A stretch of 57,669 nt of DNA, taken from Synergistaceae bacterium. Lineage in GTDB: Bacteria; Synergistota; Synergistia; Synergistales; Synergistaceae. Below the pieces are notes generated by a model. It saw only the letters and a list, made by a program, of their open reading frames with translations, did not search any database and was not told where the DNA came from. Shown here piece after piece: positions 9,940 to 19,549 of this stretch. The DNA is taken from assembly GCA_031258255.1 (NCBI GenBank), contig JAIRNC010000121.1:1-57669 (forward strand). The letters are read 5' to 3'. The first letter of the stretch is position 1. Every line of letters starts with the position of its first letter. Both the position numbers and the translations under genes were made by a program.

Positions 9940-10875
9940 TCAATCAGCCTTCTTTCTCGTCATCTGGTTTATCAGCCGCCGCAGGAAGGAGGTCCCGCCT
10001 ACCTCAAGCGGCGCCTCTACGGCCTCCGGCCGCGGCTCGAAGACCTTGCCGGCCAGATCCTTGAAGCACTGCACCGAAACGGCGCGCTCATTGCTCAAAA
10101 GCAACGGACGCCTCTTCTTCACGGAATCCCTGATCGCCGCGTCCCACAGTATGCAGCCGAGATAACGCGCCCTGCATCCAAGGAACTGCTCCGCCGCCGA
10201 AAGTATCCTGTACGACACCGACTCGGCCTCGTCCTTGTCCTGCGCCATGTTGACGACGAGCCCGATGTTGGCGTTCCCCCCCGTCGACTGCCAGAGCGAC
10301 TTGAGCACGCTGTACGAATCCCGGATCGCCGTGGGCTCTGGCGTCGTCACCAGCACGGAAAGGTCTGACGCCATCGCGAACGCGAGCACGTTCCTGTGCA
10401 AGCCGGCGCTGGTGTCGAAGATTAGGACGTCCGTGTCGTTCTCCAGGAAGGACAGCCTGTCGATCATCCACGCCTGTCTCTCGCTGTCGATGTCCGCGAG
10501 CTCCCTGAGCCCTGAGCCTCCGGGCACGATGGTCAGCCGCTCGCCCACTCGGAAGAGGATGTCCGAAAGCTCCTTTTCACCGCGCAGCACGTGCCCCAGG
10601 TTGAACTTCGGCACCACGCCAAAGAGGATGTCTATGTTGGCGAGCCCCAGGTCGGCGTCAAGCAGCGTCACGTTCATGCCCTGGTTCGCTATGGCAAGGG
10701 CCATGTTCACGGCGAGATTGCTCTTGCCGACCCCGCCCTTGCCGCTCAGTATCGACACGGAGCGCACGCCGGTTATCTTGCTTCTGCCGGCGGACGCGTC
10801 CTTCCTGTCGAGCACGAGCTCGCGGAGCCTCGTGGCCTGGTCGATCGCAGGGGGGGGCATAATAACCGGATTCAT
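9940..10875 (-). CDS. flhG: flagellar number regulator FlhG (MinD-like ATPase)
   Basis: 311 aa, Walker A SGKGGVGKSNLAVN, N-terminal DQATRLREL motif, adjacent to flhF. Confidence 0.93.
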   Translation of the reverse strand: MNPVIMPPPAIDQATRLRELVLDRKDASAGRSKITGVRSVSILSGKGGVGKSNLAVNMALAIANQGMNVTLLDADLGLANIDILFGVVPKFNLGHVLRGEKELSDILFRVGERLTIVPGGSGLRELADIDSERQAWMIDRLSFLENDTDVLIFDTSAGLHRNVLAFAMASDLSVLVTTPEPTAIRDSYSVLKSLWQSTGGNANIGLVVNMAQDKDEAESVSYRILSAAEQFLGCRARYLGCILWDAAIRDSVKKRRPLLLSNERAVSVQCFKDLAGKVFEPRPEAVEAPLEVGGTSFLRRLINQMTRKKAD

Positions 10876-12170
10876 CTTTCTGGCTTCCTAAACGACGGCC
10901 TGTTGCCGAACAAAAGATCCACAAATTTATCCCCTTGCGCGATCTCGATGTCGTTAGGGACGTTTTGCCCCACGGTAAAAAACGACACCGGAAGATCCAA
11001 GTCATGCAAAACATTGAAGATTGTACCATAACTCGCGGTCTCATCCAGCTTTGTGAATAAAAGCGCCGAAAGCGGCACCACGCCCATGCGCTCTATCACG
11101 TCGAGCATGTCACGGTAGTTGATGTTGGCGGCCATGACGAGGTGCACGGAGTCCGGCGCGTAAGCGTCGTAAAGCGCGCGGAGCTCGTCGATCCTCGTCC
11201 CGTCATAGTGGCTGCGACCCGCCGTGTCCAGCAGTATGAGATCCGCGTCCTTGTGCTTTTTTACGGCCGATTGCGTCTCCTTCGGATCCGACGCTATCTC
11301 TATCGGGATGCCCAAAATCTTCGCGTAGGTGCGGAGCTGCTCAACTGCCGCGATCCTGTAGGTGTCCGACGTCATGAGGACTACCTTCTTGTTCCCCCAC
11401 AGTGACTGGATCGCCGCTATCTTCGCGATGGTCGTCGTCTTGCCTACCCCGGTCGGGCCGGCGAACAGGACCCTGCGGCCGCCAAGCGCCGTATAGCCGT
11501 CCAGCCCCATCACAGGTATCCTGTCCGCCAGCCACTTCTCGAACTCCCGCGCCTGGCCGGAGGCGCGGAACTCCATGGCCGTGTAGTTCGCGATCTCCAC
11601 GTTGACGCCGACGTTGACCAGCATCCTCGAATACTCGTCCGTGGACTGGGAGGCCGCGTCGTCCTCCGTGCCGCCGAGCCTCTCCAGGACGCCGGCGAGT
11701 ATGCGCTTTATCTCGTCCACGTCCTTGGACTGAGAGCCCGTCTCAATGCCCTTTACGGAGATGACGGCCCTCGGAGAGGAGTTGGCCTCGTATGCCTGGG
11801 CCACGGCCGCCGTCGGCACAGGGCCTCCGGCTGGGGATGAGAACGCTGTGGTGACCATCGGCTCGTCCGCGGGCAGCGCGCAGACGGCTTGCGCCACCTC
11901 GGCCACGCCCCCGACTGCCTTTCTCACGTCCAGCAAGTGCTGGAACGCCACCATCCGCTCCTTAGACTCGCGGAGAAGGTCGTCCTGATCCGGGACAAGG
12001 ATGCCTGCCGTCACCCAGAGCGCGTCCCTCTTGAAGAGGCCCAGGACGCCGCCCAGCTTCACGGGCCGCGAGGACAGTATCACCGCTTCCCTCCCCAGGC
12101 GGTCTCTGGCCACCTGGATCGCTTCGGCGTCGCTTTTGGCTTCATACTCTATCTGCTGTTCAACCCTCAC
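10872..12170 (-). CDS. flhF: flagellar SRP-like GTPase FlhF
   Basis: 432 aa, FAGPTGVGKTTTIAKIAA, LLDTAGRSHYD, TKLDETASYG. Confidence 0.95.
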   Translation of the reverse strand: MRVEQQIEYEAKSDAEAIQVARDRLGREAVILSSRPVKLGGVLGLFKRDALWVTAGILVPDQDDLLRESKERMVAFQHLLDVRKAVGGVAEVAQAVCALPADEPMVTTAFSSPAGGPVPTAAVAQAYEANSSPRAVISVKGIETGSQSKDVDEIKRILAGVLERLGGTEDDAASQSTDEYSRMLVNVGVNVEIANYTAMEFRASGQAREFEKWLADRIPVMGLDGYTALGGRRVLFAGPTGVGKTTTIAKIAAIQSLWGNKKVVLMTSDTYRIAAVEQLRTYAKILGIPIEIASDPKETQSAVKKHKDADLILLDTAGRSHYDGTRIDELRALYDAYAPDSVHLVMAANINYRDMLDVIERMGVVPLSALLFTKLDETASYGTIFNVLHDLDLPVSFFTVGQNVPNDIEIAQGDKFVDLLFGNRPSFRKPER

Positions 12171-14288
12171 CTATTCCACCGTCCCCAAAGATTTAAGCTG
12201 CGCGCCAGGAGCTATCTCATTATAGGATATGACGTAAAGTTGCGGTAGACTCCCCTCTAAAATTTTTCTGACTATGAGCCGCAAATCAGGGTGGACGAGC
12301 AGGATGGGCGTGAGCCCCGCCATAGCCATCTGCTCCGCCGCAGTGGCGGCGGACTTTATTACCTGCTGGACGTCAGAAGGCGACAGGCCGAGCTGCCAGC
12401 CCTGGTTCAGATCGCCGGTCACTGACTCCTTTATCTTCTGTTCGAGGCGCGGGGACATGGCAAACACCGAAATCACCCCTGTGTCGTCCTGTAGGCGGAC
12501 GGTTATCACCCGCGACAGCGCCTCGCGCACGCGCTCCGTGAGATAGTCGACGCCCTTGGTGAAGCGTCCGTAATCCGAGAGGGTCTCGAAGATCGTCACG
12601 AGGTCGCGGATGGGGACCTGCTCCTTCGCCAGGTTCTGGAGCACCTTCTGCACGTCGCCCAGGCTCAGGGCGGACGTGAGCTCCCCCGTGACAGCCGGGT
12701 TGTTCTCGCCCACCATGTCCACGAGTTTCTGGATCTCCTGCCTGGTCAGAAGGTCGGCGCCGTACCGCTTGATCACCTCGGAGAGGTGCGTCGCCAGGAC
12801 GGAGGGGCAGTCGACCACGGTGTACCCCATCGCCTCCGCCTGGTCGCGGACCTCCGGCGATATCCAGACGGCCGGGAGACCGAAGGACGGCTCCGTGGTA
12901 GGGATGCCCACCAGCGTGTCGTCGCTCTGATCCACGCTCATGCTGAGGTAGTGATCCGGGAGCAGCTCGCCACGGCCAACCTCCGCGCCCTTCACCCGTA
13001 TCACGTACTCCGTGGGCTTGAGCTGGATGTTGTCACGGATCCTGATCGGCGGCACCACTAGGCCGAGATCCATCGCCATCTGGCGGCGTATCGTCCCGAT
13101 CCGGTCCAGCATGTCGCCGCCCTGGCCGGGATCCACCATCGATATGAGCGCGTACCCTATCTCCACCTCCATCGGATCCACCGTCAGAAGGGGCAGGACG
13201 TTCTCCGGGCTGCCCGGCGCGGCGCCCCCGCCGTGGGCCCCTGTCACAGTGGTGCCGCCGGATTGCTGCGTCGGAGCGCCGCCCTGACGCTTGCTGTCGA
13301 GCTGGGCGAGCTGAGAGGCGCCCTCCCTTGCGACGCTCCGGGCCAGGAACGCCATCACGAACCCCAGGACGCCGAAGGGCACCGTTGGCAGCCCGGGGAT
13401 GAGCGCCAGGGCAAACAGCAGCCCCGCGCCGATGTAAAGAGGCCTGTGATTGCCGGTGAGGGAGGAGACTATGTCGACGCCCATGTTGCCCTCCCCGGCG
13501 GATCTCGTCACTATGATGCCCGTGGCCGTCGAGAAGAGCAGGGCCGGTATCTGCGAGACGAGCCCGTCGCCGATCGTGAGCAGGCTGTAAGTCTGGAGCG
13601 CCCCCCAGACATCCATTCCCTTTTGCAGGATGCCGATGGAGAGCCCGCCGATGATGTTGAGGAGCGTGATGATGAGGCCGGCCACGGCGTCCCCCTTGAC
13701 GAATTTCGATGCGCCGTCCATCGCCCCGTAGAAGTCTGCCTCGCGTTGGATGTCACGCCTCCTCTTGCGGGCCTCTGCCTCGTCGATCATGCCGGCGTTC
13801 AGGTCCGCGTCTATGGCCATCTGCTTGCCGGGCATGGCGTCAAGGGTGAACCTGGCCGCTACCTCCGCAACCCGCTCAGAGCCCTTGGTTATGACCATGA
13901 ACTGTATGACCACCAGGATGAGGAATATGACGGCGCCGACCACGTAGTTCCCTCCGACGACGAAGTAGCCGAACGCCTGTATGACCTCGCCCCCGAACGC
14001 GTTCAGCAGGATCTGCCTCGTCGTGGATATGTTGAGGGCGAGCCTGAACAGGGTCGCGATGAGTATTATCGTCGGGAACGCCGCTATCTCAAGGGCGCTC
14101 GTCACGTAGAACGTGGCTAGCAGCACCACCACGCCGCTGGTCACGTTGATCGCCAGCAGCAGGTCCAGCGCGGGGGTGGGGACGGGGATGACCATCATGA
14201 CGACGATCAGGACGAGCAGGATGGCCAGGGCCACGTCCGCGTATTTCGTTATGAAACTGCCTTCGACGGAAACAGCGTTTTCTGCCAT
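12171..14288 (-). CDS. flhA: flagellar export protein FlhA
   Basis: 705 aa, membrane N-terminus with GVVVLLATFYVTSALEIAAFPTIILIATLFRLALNISTTRQIL. Confidence 0.97.
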   Translation of the reverse strand: MAENAVSVEGSFITKYADVALAILLVLIVVMMVIPVPTPALDLLLAINVTSGVVVLLATFYVTSALEIAAFPTIILIATLFRLALNISTTRQILLNAFGGEVIQAFGYFVVGGNYVVGAVIFLILVVIQFMVITKGSERVAEVAARFTLDAMPGKQMAIDADLNAGMIDEAEARKRRRDIQREADFYGAMDGASKFVKGDAVAGLIITLLNIIGGLSIGILQKGMDVWGALQTYSLLTIGDGLVSQIPALLFSTATGIIVTRSAGEGNMGVDIVSSLTGNHRPLYIGAGLLFALALIPGLPTVPFGVLGFVMAFLARSVAREGASQLAQLDSKRQGGAPTQQSGGTTVTGAHGGGAAPGSPENVLPLLTVDPMEVEIGYALISMVDPGQGGDMLDRIGTIRRQMAMDLGLVVPPIRIRDNIQLKPTEYVIRVKGAEVGRGELLPDHYLSMSVDQSDDTLVGIPTTEPSFGLPAVWISPEVRDQAEAMGYTVVDCPSVLATHLSEVIKRYGADLLTRQEIQKLVDMVGENNPAVTGELTSALSLGDVQKVLQNLAKEQVPIRDLVTIFETLSDYGRFTKGVDYLTERVREALSRVITVRLQDDTGVISVFAMSPRLEQKIKESVTGDLNQGWQLGLSPSDVQQVIKSAATAAEQMAMAGLTPILLVHPDLRLIVRKILEGSLPQLYVISYNEIAPGAQLKSLGTVE

Positions 14289-14394
14289 GGCTCACTCTCC
14301 TGGACGATGCTGTGATAGTTGATAGCGATTACCGTGATACGGGCATAATTTTTATCGCCATTTTTATTATACGCCATATTCGCCCAGCGCGCGA

Positions 14395-15555
14395 CTACGG
14401 GCGGGCGACGGGAACGCCTGCCGGGCGCGAGGCGCCCTTTGCCTGCCTGTTCTCCTTTAGCCGGTAGATGAACGCCAGCACCTCCGCCACGGACCTGTAG
14501 AGCTCCTGCGGCACCGTCTCGCCGACCTCGACCTGCGCCATGAGCGCCCTCGCCAGCGGCTTGTTCTCGATCACGGGGATCTTGTTCTCCTCCGCCAGGT
14601 CCCGGATCCTCTGCGCGATGAGCCCCTGCCCCTTGGCTATGACCACGGGCGCTATCATGCTCTTTTGGTCATACTGGACAGCCACGGCGATATGGGTGGG
14701 GTTCGTCACGACCACGTCCGCCTTCGGCACGTCGGACATCATCCGGCCCCTGGCGAGCTCCCTCTGCTTCTGCCTGATGCGGCGCTTTATCGCCGGATCC
14801 CCTTCCATCTGCTTGTACTCGTCCTTTATCTCTTGCTTGCTCATGCGTATCGACTTTTCGAAGGACCATCTCTGGTACGCGTGGTCTATCAAGCCGATGA
14901 GCAGGAGGAAGAGCGACATCTTGAGCGCGAGCCACCAGATCTTCCCCATGACAGCCGCGGCGCCATGGGCGAGATCGTAGTTCATGAGCGCGAGGAAGAA
15001 GTCCCGTTCGTCCCGTATGGCAGCGTACAACACCCACAGCAGGACGAGGGCCTTTGATAACCCCTTTCCCAGCTCCACCAAGGACCTGGGTGAAATGATC
15101 TTTTTAAGCCCGGAGACGGGGTTGAACCTGTCGAATTTCGGCACGAAGGGCTTTGTGATGACCTTGAGGCCGACCTGGCGCACGAGGATGATGACAGCCG
15201 CCGCCGCGCAGATCAGACCGATAGGCAGCCACGCTGAGAAAAACGCCCTCATGGCGGCGTACAGCGGGACGCGCCACCAGTCGTCCCCGGCCATCGTCTC
15301 CGACGACAGGTGCGAGAGCGTGTCGCGGAGCATGGAGGCCACGCTTTCGTAAAAGAAGCCGGACAGCAGGTAAAGGCTCAGGAGGCCGGAGATGATCACC
15401 GTAGCGGCGGTGAGGTCCTGGCTTTTGGCCATCTGTCCCTCCTCGCGCGCCTTTCCGCGCCGCCTGGGCGTGGCCGGCTCCGTGCGCTCGCCGGCGAAAA
15501 ATTGCAGATCGAACGCCCGGACGGATCCCGCTCCCCTGATCGCCGCCCCGCTCAT
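14395..15555 (-). CDS. flhB: flagellar export switch protein FlhB
   Basis: Start trimmed from ORF-track 15843 to the ATG at 15555 (MSGAAIRGAGSVRAFDLQFFAGERTEPATPRR), which overlaps the fliR stop as ATGA; NPTH autocleavage motif VVTNPTHIAVAV. Confidence 0.94.
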   Translation of the reverse strand: MSGAAIRGAGSVRAFDLQFFAGERTEPATPRRRGKAREEGQMAKSQDLTAATVIISGLLSLYLLSGFFYESVASMLRDTLSHLSSETMAGDDWWRVPLYAAMRAFFSAWLPIGLICAAAAVIILVRQVGLKVITKPFVPKFDRFNPVSGLKKIISPRSLVELGKGLSKALVLLWVLYAAIRDERDFFLALMNYDLAHGAAAVMGKIWWLALKMSLFLLLIGLIDHAYQRWSFEKSIRMSKQEIKDEYKQMEGDPAIKRRIRQKQRELARGRMMSDVPKADVVVTNPTHIAVAVQYDQKSMIAPVVIAKGQGLIAQRIRDLAEENKIPVIENKPLARALMAQVEVGETVPQELYRSVAEVLAFIYRLKENRQAKGASRPAGVPVARP

Positions 15556-16352
15556 CGCCAGTAATAGATGCCAGACAGGGCGTACTCCACAGCCCGCTCC
15601 ACCTCGGCGTGCATCACGTCTACGGCTGACGGGATGATCGCCAGGAGGACCAGGAACCCGACGCATATCTTGAGCGGGATCCCCAGCACGAAGACGTTCA
15701 TCTGAGGGACAGTCCTCGCCACGAAGCCGAGCCCCACGTCTGCCAGTATGACAGCGCCCAGCACGGGGAGGCTGAGGCTCATGGCCATGAGGAAGAGGCG
15801 CTGGAGCCAGTCCAGCCACGGGACGCCCCCAGCCCCAGGCCACGCGCCCGGCCCGGGCGGCACCAGCGTCAGGCTCTCCGCCAGCGCCCGCACGAGTAGG
15901 ATGTGTCCGTTCCAGCGCATGAAAAACCAGATCGCCAGGAAGTACTTGACCTGGGCCAAGACCGACGACTGCTGCGAGGAGAGCGGGTCGAACATGTTCA
16001 TCATGTTGAACCCCATGACCATGCCCTCCACGTAGCCGGACGCCTGGAGGGCGTAAAGCGGCAGGCTCGATATGAAGCCGATGGACGCGCCGATCAAAAA
16101 TTCCCTCGCCGTCATGAGCAAAACGTAAACCCAGTCGCCCAGAAGTGCGGTCGGGATCGAGACATCGGCCAGGGGCGTGACTATGACCGACAGCATGACG
16201 GACACCCAGAGCTTCGCCTGGTTGGGGAACGAGGGCAGCATGAATACCGACGCGGTGAAGATGAGCGCCAGGAACCTCACGCTGACCATAAAATATATCA
16301 CCATCAGGCTCACGAGCGCCTGGTCACCCGCTAACGGGAGTACCTGTGGCAT
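15552..16352 (-). CDS. fliR: flagellar export protein FliR
   Basis: Membrane protein; start trimmed to MPQVLPLAGDQALVSLM just after the fliQ stop. Confidence 0.9.
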   Translation of the reverse strand: MPQVLPLAGDQALVSLMVIYFMVSVRFLALIFTASVFMLPSFPNQAKLWVSVMLSVIVTPLADVSIPTALLGDWVYVLLMTAREFLIGASIGFISSLPLYALQASGYVEGMVMGFNMMNMFDPLSSQQSSVLAQVKYFLAIWFFMRWNGHILLVRALAESLTLVPPGPGAWPGAGGVPWLDWLQRLFLMAMSLSLPVLGAVILADVGLGFVARTVPQMNVFVLGIPLKICVGFLVLLAIIPSAVDVMHAEVERAVEYALSGIYYWR

Positions 16353-16357
16353 CTCGC

Positions 16358-16627
16358 CTACCCGACGTACTTGTACATGTTCGTGAAGAGGTTGACCGCG
16401 AGATCCCGCACGAGGGAGAAGATCCACGGGCCGAGCAGCACCAGCGCCAGGAGGACTGCCAATATCTTAGGGATGAAGGCGAGCGTCTGCTCCTGAATCG
16501 ACGTCGCCGTCTGCAGTATGCCAACGATCAGCCCCACCGCCATTGCGATCAGGAGGATCGGCATACCGGCCAGCACCGTCACCATCATTGCGCTCGTCAT
16601 CGCGTCCGCTATGCTCAGGGATTCCAT
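16358..16627 (-). CDS. fliQ: flagellar export protein FliQ
   Basis: 89 aa, two-TM protein, GLIVGILQTATSIQEQTLAFIPKI. Confidence 0.95.
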   Translation of the reverse strand: MESLSIADAMTSAMMVTVLAGMPILLIAMAVGLIVGILQTATSIQEQTLAFIPKILAVLLALVLLGPWIFSLVRDLAVNLFTNMYKYVG

Positions 16628-16651
16628 GGCGCCCCCAGCTCCATCGCGGCG

Positions 16652-17440
16652 TCAGTTGAAGCTCGTCACAAGGCTAGCGACGACCAGGTTCCAGCCGTCG
16701 GCCATCACGAAGAGCAGTATTTTGAAGGGCAGCGATATCATCGACGGCGGCAGCATCATCATCCCCATGCTCATGAGGATGCTGGCCACCACCATGTCCA
16801 CCACGATGAACGGTATGTAGATGACTATTCCCATCTGAAAGGCGGTCTTGAGCTCGCTCAGTACGAACGCCGGTATCAGCGTCATCGAAGGGACGTCGTC
16901 CTGGTTTGCCGGCTGCCCGCCGCCCGAAAGGCGGACCATGAGCGAGAGCTCCCTCTCCCTCGTCTGCTTGAACATGAACTGGCGGATAGGGGCCATAGCG
17001 CGCTCAAGCGCCGTCTGAACCGGTATCTCCTCCTGCATGTACGGCGTCACCGCGCCCGTGTACACCTCGTTCCAGACAGGGGTCATCGTGAAAACCGTGA
17101 GGAAGAGCGCCACAGACGCCACCACCTGGTTCGGAGGGGTCTGCTGGAGCCCTATGGCGCTCCTGATAAAGCCCAGCACTATCAGTATCCTCGTGAAGCT
17201 CGTCATCATCAGGAGTATGGCCGGCGCCATGCTCAGTACGGTGATGAGGGCGACGATCTGGATCGTGAGGGCCACGTCCTGCGGCCCCTCCGCTGCGCCA
17301 ACGGCGAAGTTCAGGGCCGGTATGGGCAGCGTCGGCTGGTTAGGCGCTGGCGCCGCCGCCGCGCTCGATGCCCAGAGGGACGCCACGATCAAGGCCACCA
17401 GCGTGATATGCGTTTTAAAAAAACGCGAGACGCTTCTCAC
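16652..17440 (-). CDS. fliP: flagellar export protein FliP
   Basis: 262 aa, MTSFTRILIVLGFIRSAIGLQQTPPNQVV, signal-like N-terminus. Confidence 0.96.
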   Translation of the reverse strand: MRSVSRFFKTHITLVALIVASLWASSAAAAPAPNQPTLPIPALNFAVGAAEGPQDVALTIQIVALITVLSMAPAILLMMTSFTRILIVLGFIRSAIGLQQTPPNQVVASVALFLTVFTMTPVWNEVYTGAVTPYMQEEIPVQTALERAMAPIRQFMFKQTRERELSLMVRLSGGGQPANQDDVPSMTLIPAFVLSELKTAFQMGIVIYIPFIVVDMVVASILMSMGMMMLPPSMISLPFKILLFVMADGWNLVVASLVTSFN

Positions 17441-17446
17441 AGGGGA

Positions 17447-17902
17447 TCAGCCTCCGTCCTTAGCCCGCGTGTCGGCGCGCTGGGGCGAGAGCGAGGCCTC
17501 GTAGTCCTCCCACTCGTCCAGGGGCCACCTGCCCAGCAGCGTAGCGCCGCCCTTGCCCACGAAGAGGGCTATCACGTCCGGGCCGGCCTGAAAGACGTAC
17601 ACAGCGTCACGCCCCAGGGAGAGGGCGCTTATCACGCGCAGGGCGCCCGAGTTCCCCGCCCGGAAGAACCTGGGCAGGTACTTGGCGGCAGCGTATCCCG
17701 CAACGCCAAAGAGCAGCAGCGCGAGCGACATCTTCCCCACGTACCCTGCCAGCGTATCCCCCATGCCCGGCACCGGCACGTCCACGTCTGCCGCTAATGC
17801 GGCGCAACCGGCGCGCTCACAAAAAAAGAGCGCCAAGGCAAACATCGAAATAAGCCTCAACGCCAGTTTTTTCACCAGTTGCCTCGTTATGTCCCTCATC
17901 AA
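17447..17902 (-). CDS. fliO: flagellar biosynthesis protein FliO
   Basis: 151 aa, TM plus basic/ALSLGRDAVYVFQAGPDVIALFVGKGGATLLG; position between cheY and fliP. Confidence 0.85.
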   Translation of the reverse strand: MMRDITRQLVKKLALRLISMFALALFFCERAGCAALAADVDVPVPGMGDTLAGYVGKMSLALLLFGVAGYAAAKYLPRFFRAGNSGALRVISALSLGRDAVYVFQAGPDVIALFVGKGGATLLGRWPLDEWEDYEASLSPQRADTRAKDGG

Positions 17903-17924
17903 GCCTGAAGCGTTAACGGGCGTT

Positions 17925-18287
17925 CTACAACAGCGCCTTGCCGAGTGCCTCCAGCACCCTGTCGGGTTGAAAGGGTTTTACGATAAAATCGGCGGCGCCG
18001 GAGCGTATCGCCTCTATGACCATGGCCTGCTGCCCCATGGCGCTCACCATCACGACCTTGGCGGCCGGGTCGGCCTCCTTGATCTTCTTGACCGCCGCGA
18101 TCCCATCCATCTCCGGCATCGTGATGTCCATCGTAACCACGTCCGGCTTCAGCTCAGAGTACATCTGAACGGCGACCTTGCCATTGTCGGCCTCGCCTAC
18201 AACCTCAAACCCGTTTTTTGCCAGGATGTCACGCAGCATCATCCTCATAAACGCCGCGTCGTCAACTATCAAAACCTTTGTTCCCAT
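17925..18287 (-). CDS. cheY: chemotaxis response regulator CheY
   Basis: 120 aa receiver, VLIVDDAAFMRMMLRDIL, VTMDITMPEMDG, VKPF. Confidence 0.95.
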   Translation of the reverse strand: MGTKVLIVDDAAFMRMMLRDILAKNGFEVVGEADNGKVAVQMYSELKPDVVTMDITMPEMDGIAAVKKIKEADPAAKVVMVSAMGQQAMVIEAIRSGAADFIVKPFQPDRVLEALGKALL

Positions 18288-18428
18288 TTGAGTACCCTCC
18301 TTGGACGGCTATCGATTCAAAACCTAAAAGGTGAAGACTGAAACCCTTGCGGCGCCAGCCTCCCAAAACGGCGAAATGCAGTTCAGGCGAAATGACCAGC
18401 GACCTTTAAGCGAACCGCAGACACGGCC

Positions 18429-19547
18429 TCAAACACCCATGGAGCGTATCCGTTCCGCCTTGCTCACGACCTCTGTGACCCTTATGCCAAAACTTTCATC
18501 TATTACGACCACCTCGCCGCGAGCTATCAGCTTTCCATTGACCAATACGTCAACAGGCTCCCCTGCCATCTTGTTCAATTCTACCACAGATCCCGGCCCT
18601 AACGCCAACACTTCCCCGATTGTTTTTCGAGTCCTGCCCAATTCTACAGTAATTCGTACCGGGATGTCGACTATCAAATCGATATTTCCAGGAGAGCCAG
18701 CAAATTCTGAACCGCCGAGCTGCGCAAATTCCACAGGCCGCACGTCCACAGGCGGGGATTGCGGACGCGGCGGAAGCGATACGGGCTGAGCCGGCCTTGC
18801 GGCAGCGGCTGGCGCCTGTGGCCTCGGCGCCGCGGCCTGTGGCGCCGCCGCGGCTGGCGCGGGCTCCTCCGGCGTCATGGCCTCCCTCACTCTGGCGGCG
18901 AGGTCGGCCGCGTTCGCGCTGGGCATGACGATGCTGAGTGAAAAGGGCTCCACGCCGTCGACGGTGAGATCGACCCTGCCCGTCCACACGGGAGCGTCCT
19001 CCGCTTCGTCCGGGAACGGGCGCCAGCTATCGGTCTCGTCCAGGCTCGACGAGGTCGAATCCGCTGAAAGCCGCGCGCCGCCCATGATGCCGCTGAGGTT
19101 CGTCAGCACCGACCCGACCAGCTGGCTCAGGCCCTCCTGGGCGGCCGACAGGTACAGGTCGTTCGCCTCCGCCGGCAGCTCTTTGGCGTCGCCGCCCATC
19201 ATCAAGTCCGCCAGGGCGAGCGCCCCGCTCTCGGTCGTGACGAGCCGCGCCGGCGCGGAGTCAAGCCCTGACAGCGAGAGCGAGTATGAGAAGACCTTCG
19301 ATCCCGCGATCTTGCCCCCCACGGTGTTTTGCGGCAACTCCGCCTGTTCGCCTATGTTAGTCGTCACATCGCGACCCGCGAGCATACCTATGACGTTGCT
19401 CGCGGCGTTCGCCACTATGCCTGTGACCTCGTTCAGCACCGAGAAGTCATCCTGCGCCAGCGACGAGCCGCCAGTGCCTCCGTCTGAGCCCGGAGTCCCG
19501 GAGAGAAGGGCGTCTATCTCGTCCTGGTTAAGAAACTCGTCGACCAT
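18429..19547 (-). CDS. fliY: flagellar motor switch protein FliY/FliN
   Basis: 372 aa, N-terminal QDEIDALLSG, CheC-like middle, Ala/Pro linker, C-terminal SpoA domain IDLIVDIPVRITVELGRTRKTIGEVLALGPGSVVELNK. Confidence 0.92.
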   Translation of the reverse strand: MVDEFLNQDEIDALLSGTPGSDGGTGGSSLAQDDFSVLNEVTGIVANAASNVIGMLAGRDVTTNIGEQAELPQNTVGGKIAGSKVFSYSLSLSGLDSAPARLVTTESGALALADLMMGGDAKELPAEANDLYLSAAQEGLSQLVGSVLTNLSGIMGGARLSADSTSSSLDETDSWRPFPDEAEDAPVWTGRVDLTVDGVEPFSLSIVMPSANAADLAARVREAMTPEEPAPAAAAPQAAAPRPQAPAAAARPAQPVSLPPRPQSPPVDVRPVEFAQLGGSEFAGSPGNIDLIVDIPVRITVELGRTRKTIGEVLALGPGSVVELNKMAGEPVDVLVNGKLIARGEVVVIDESFGIRVTEVVSKAERIRSMGV

Positions 19548-19549
19548 CG

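Noticed and set aside
13233-14120. 295-aa plus-strand ORF opposite flhA
   Set aside because: Shadow ORF; FlhA is unmistakable.
14289-14394. Promoter in the flhB-flhA gap (TATAAT at 14366-14371, minus)
   Set aside because: No plausible -35 at the right distance; AT-rich spacer could produce the hexamer by chance.
14395-15843. N-terminal 96-aa extension of FlhB and similar extensions of FliR, FliI, FliE, PrmA and NifS
   Set aside because: Extensions run into the upstream gene and are not protein-like; internal starts with ATGA overlaps or SD sequences fit better.
16346-17797. 483-aa plus-strand ORF opposite fliO-fliP-fliQ
   Set aside because: His/Arg-rich shadow ORF; the minus-strand genes are clear.
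18288-18428. Sigma-28-like promoter between fliY and cheY (TAAA-N16-GCCTGAAC)
   Set aside because: Wrong spacing and poor match to the GCCGATAA box.
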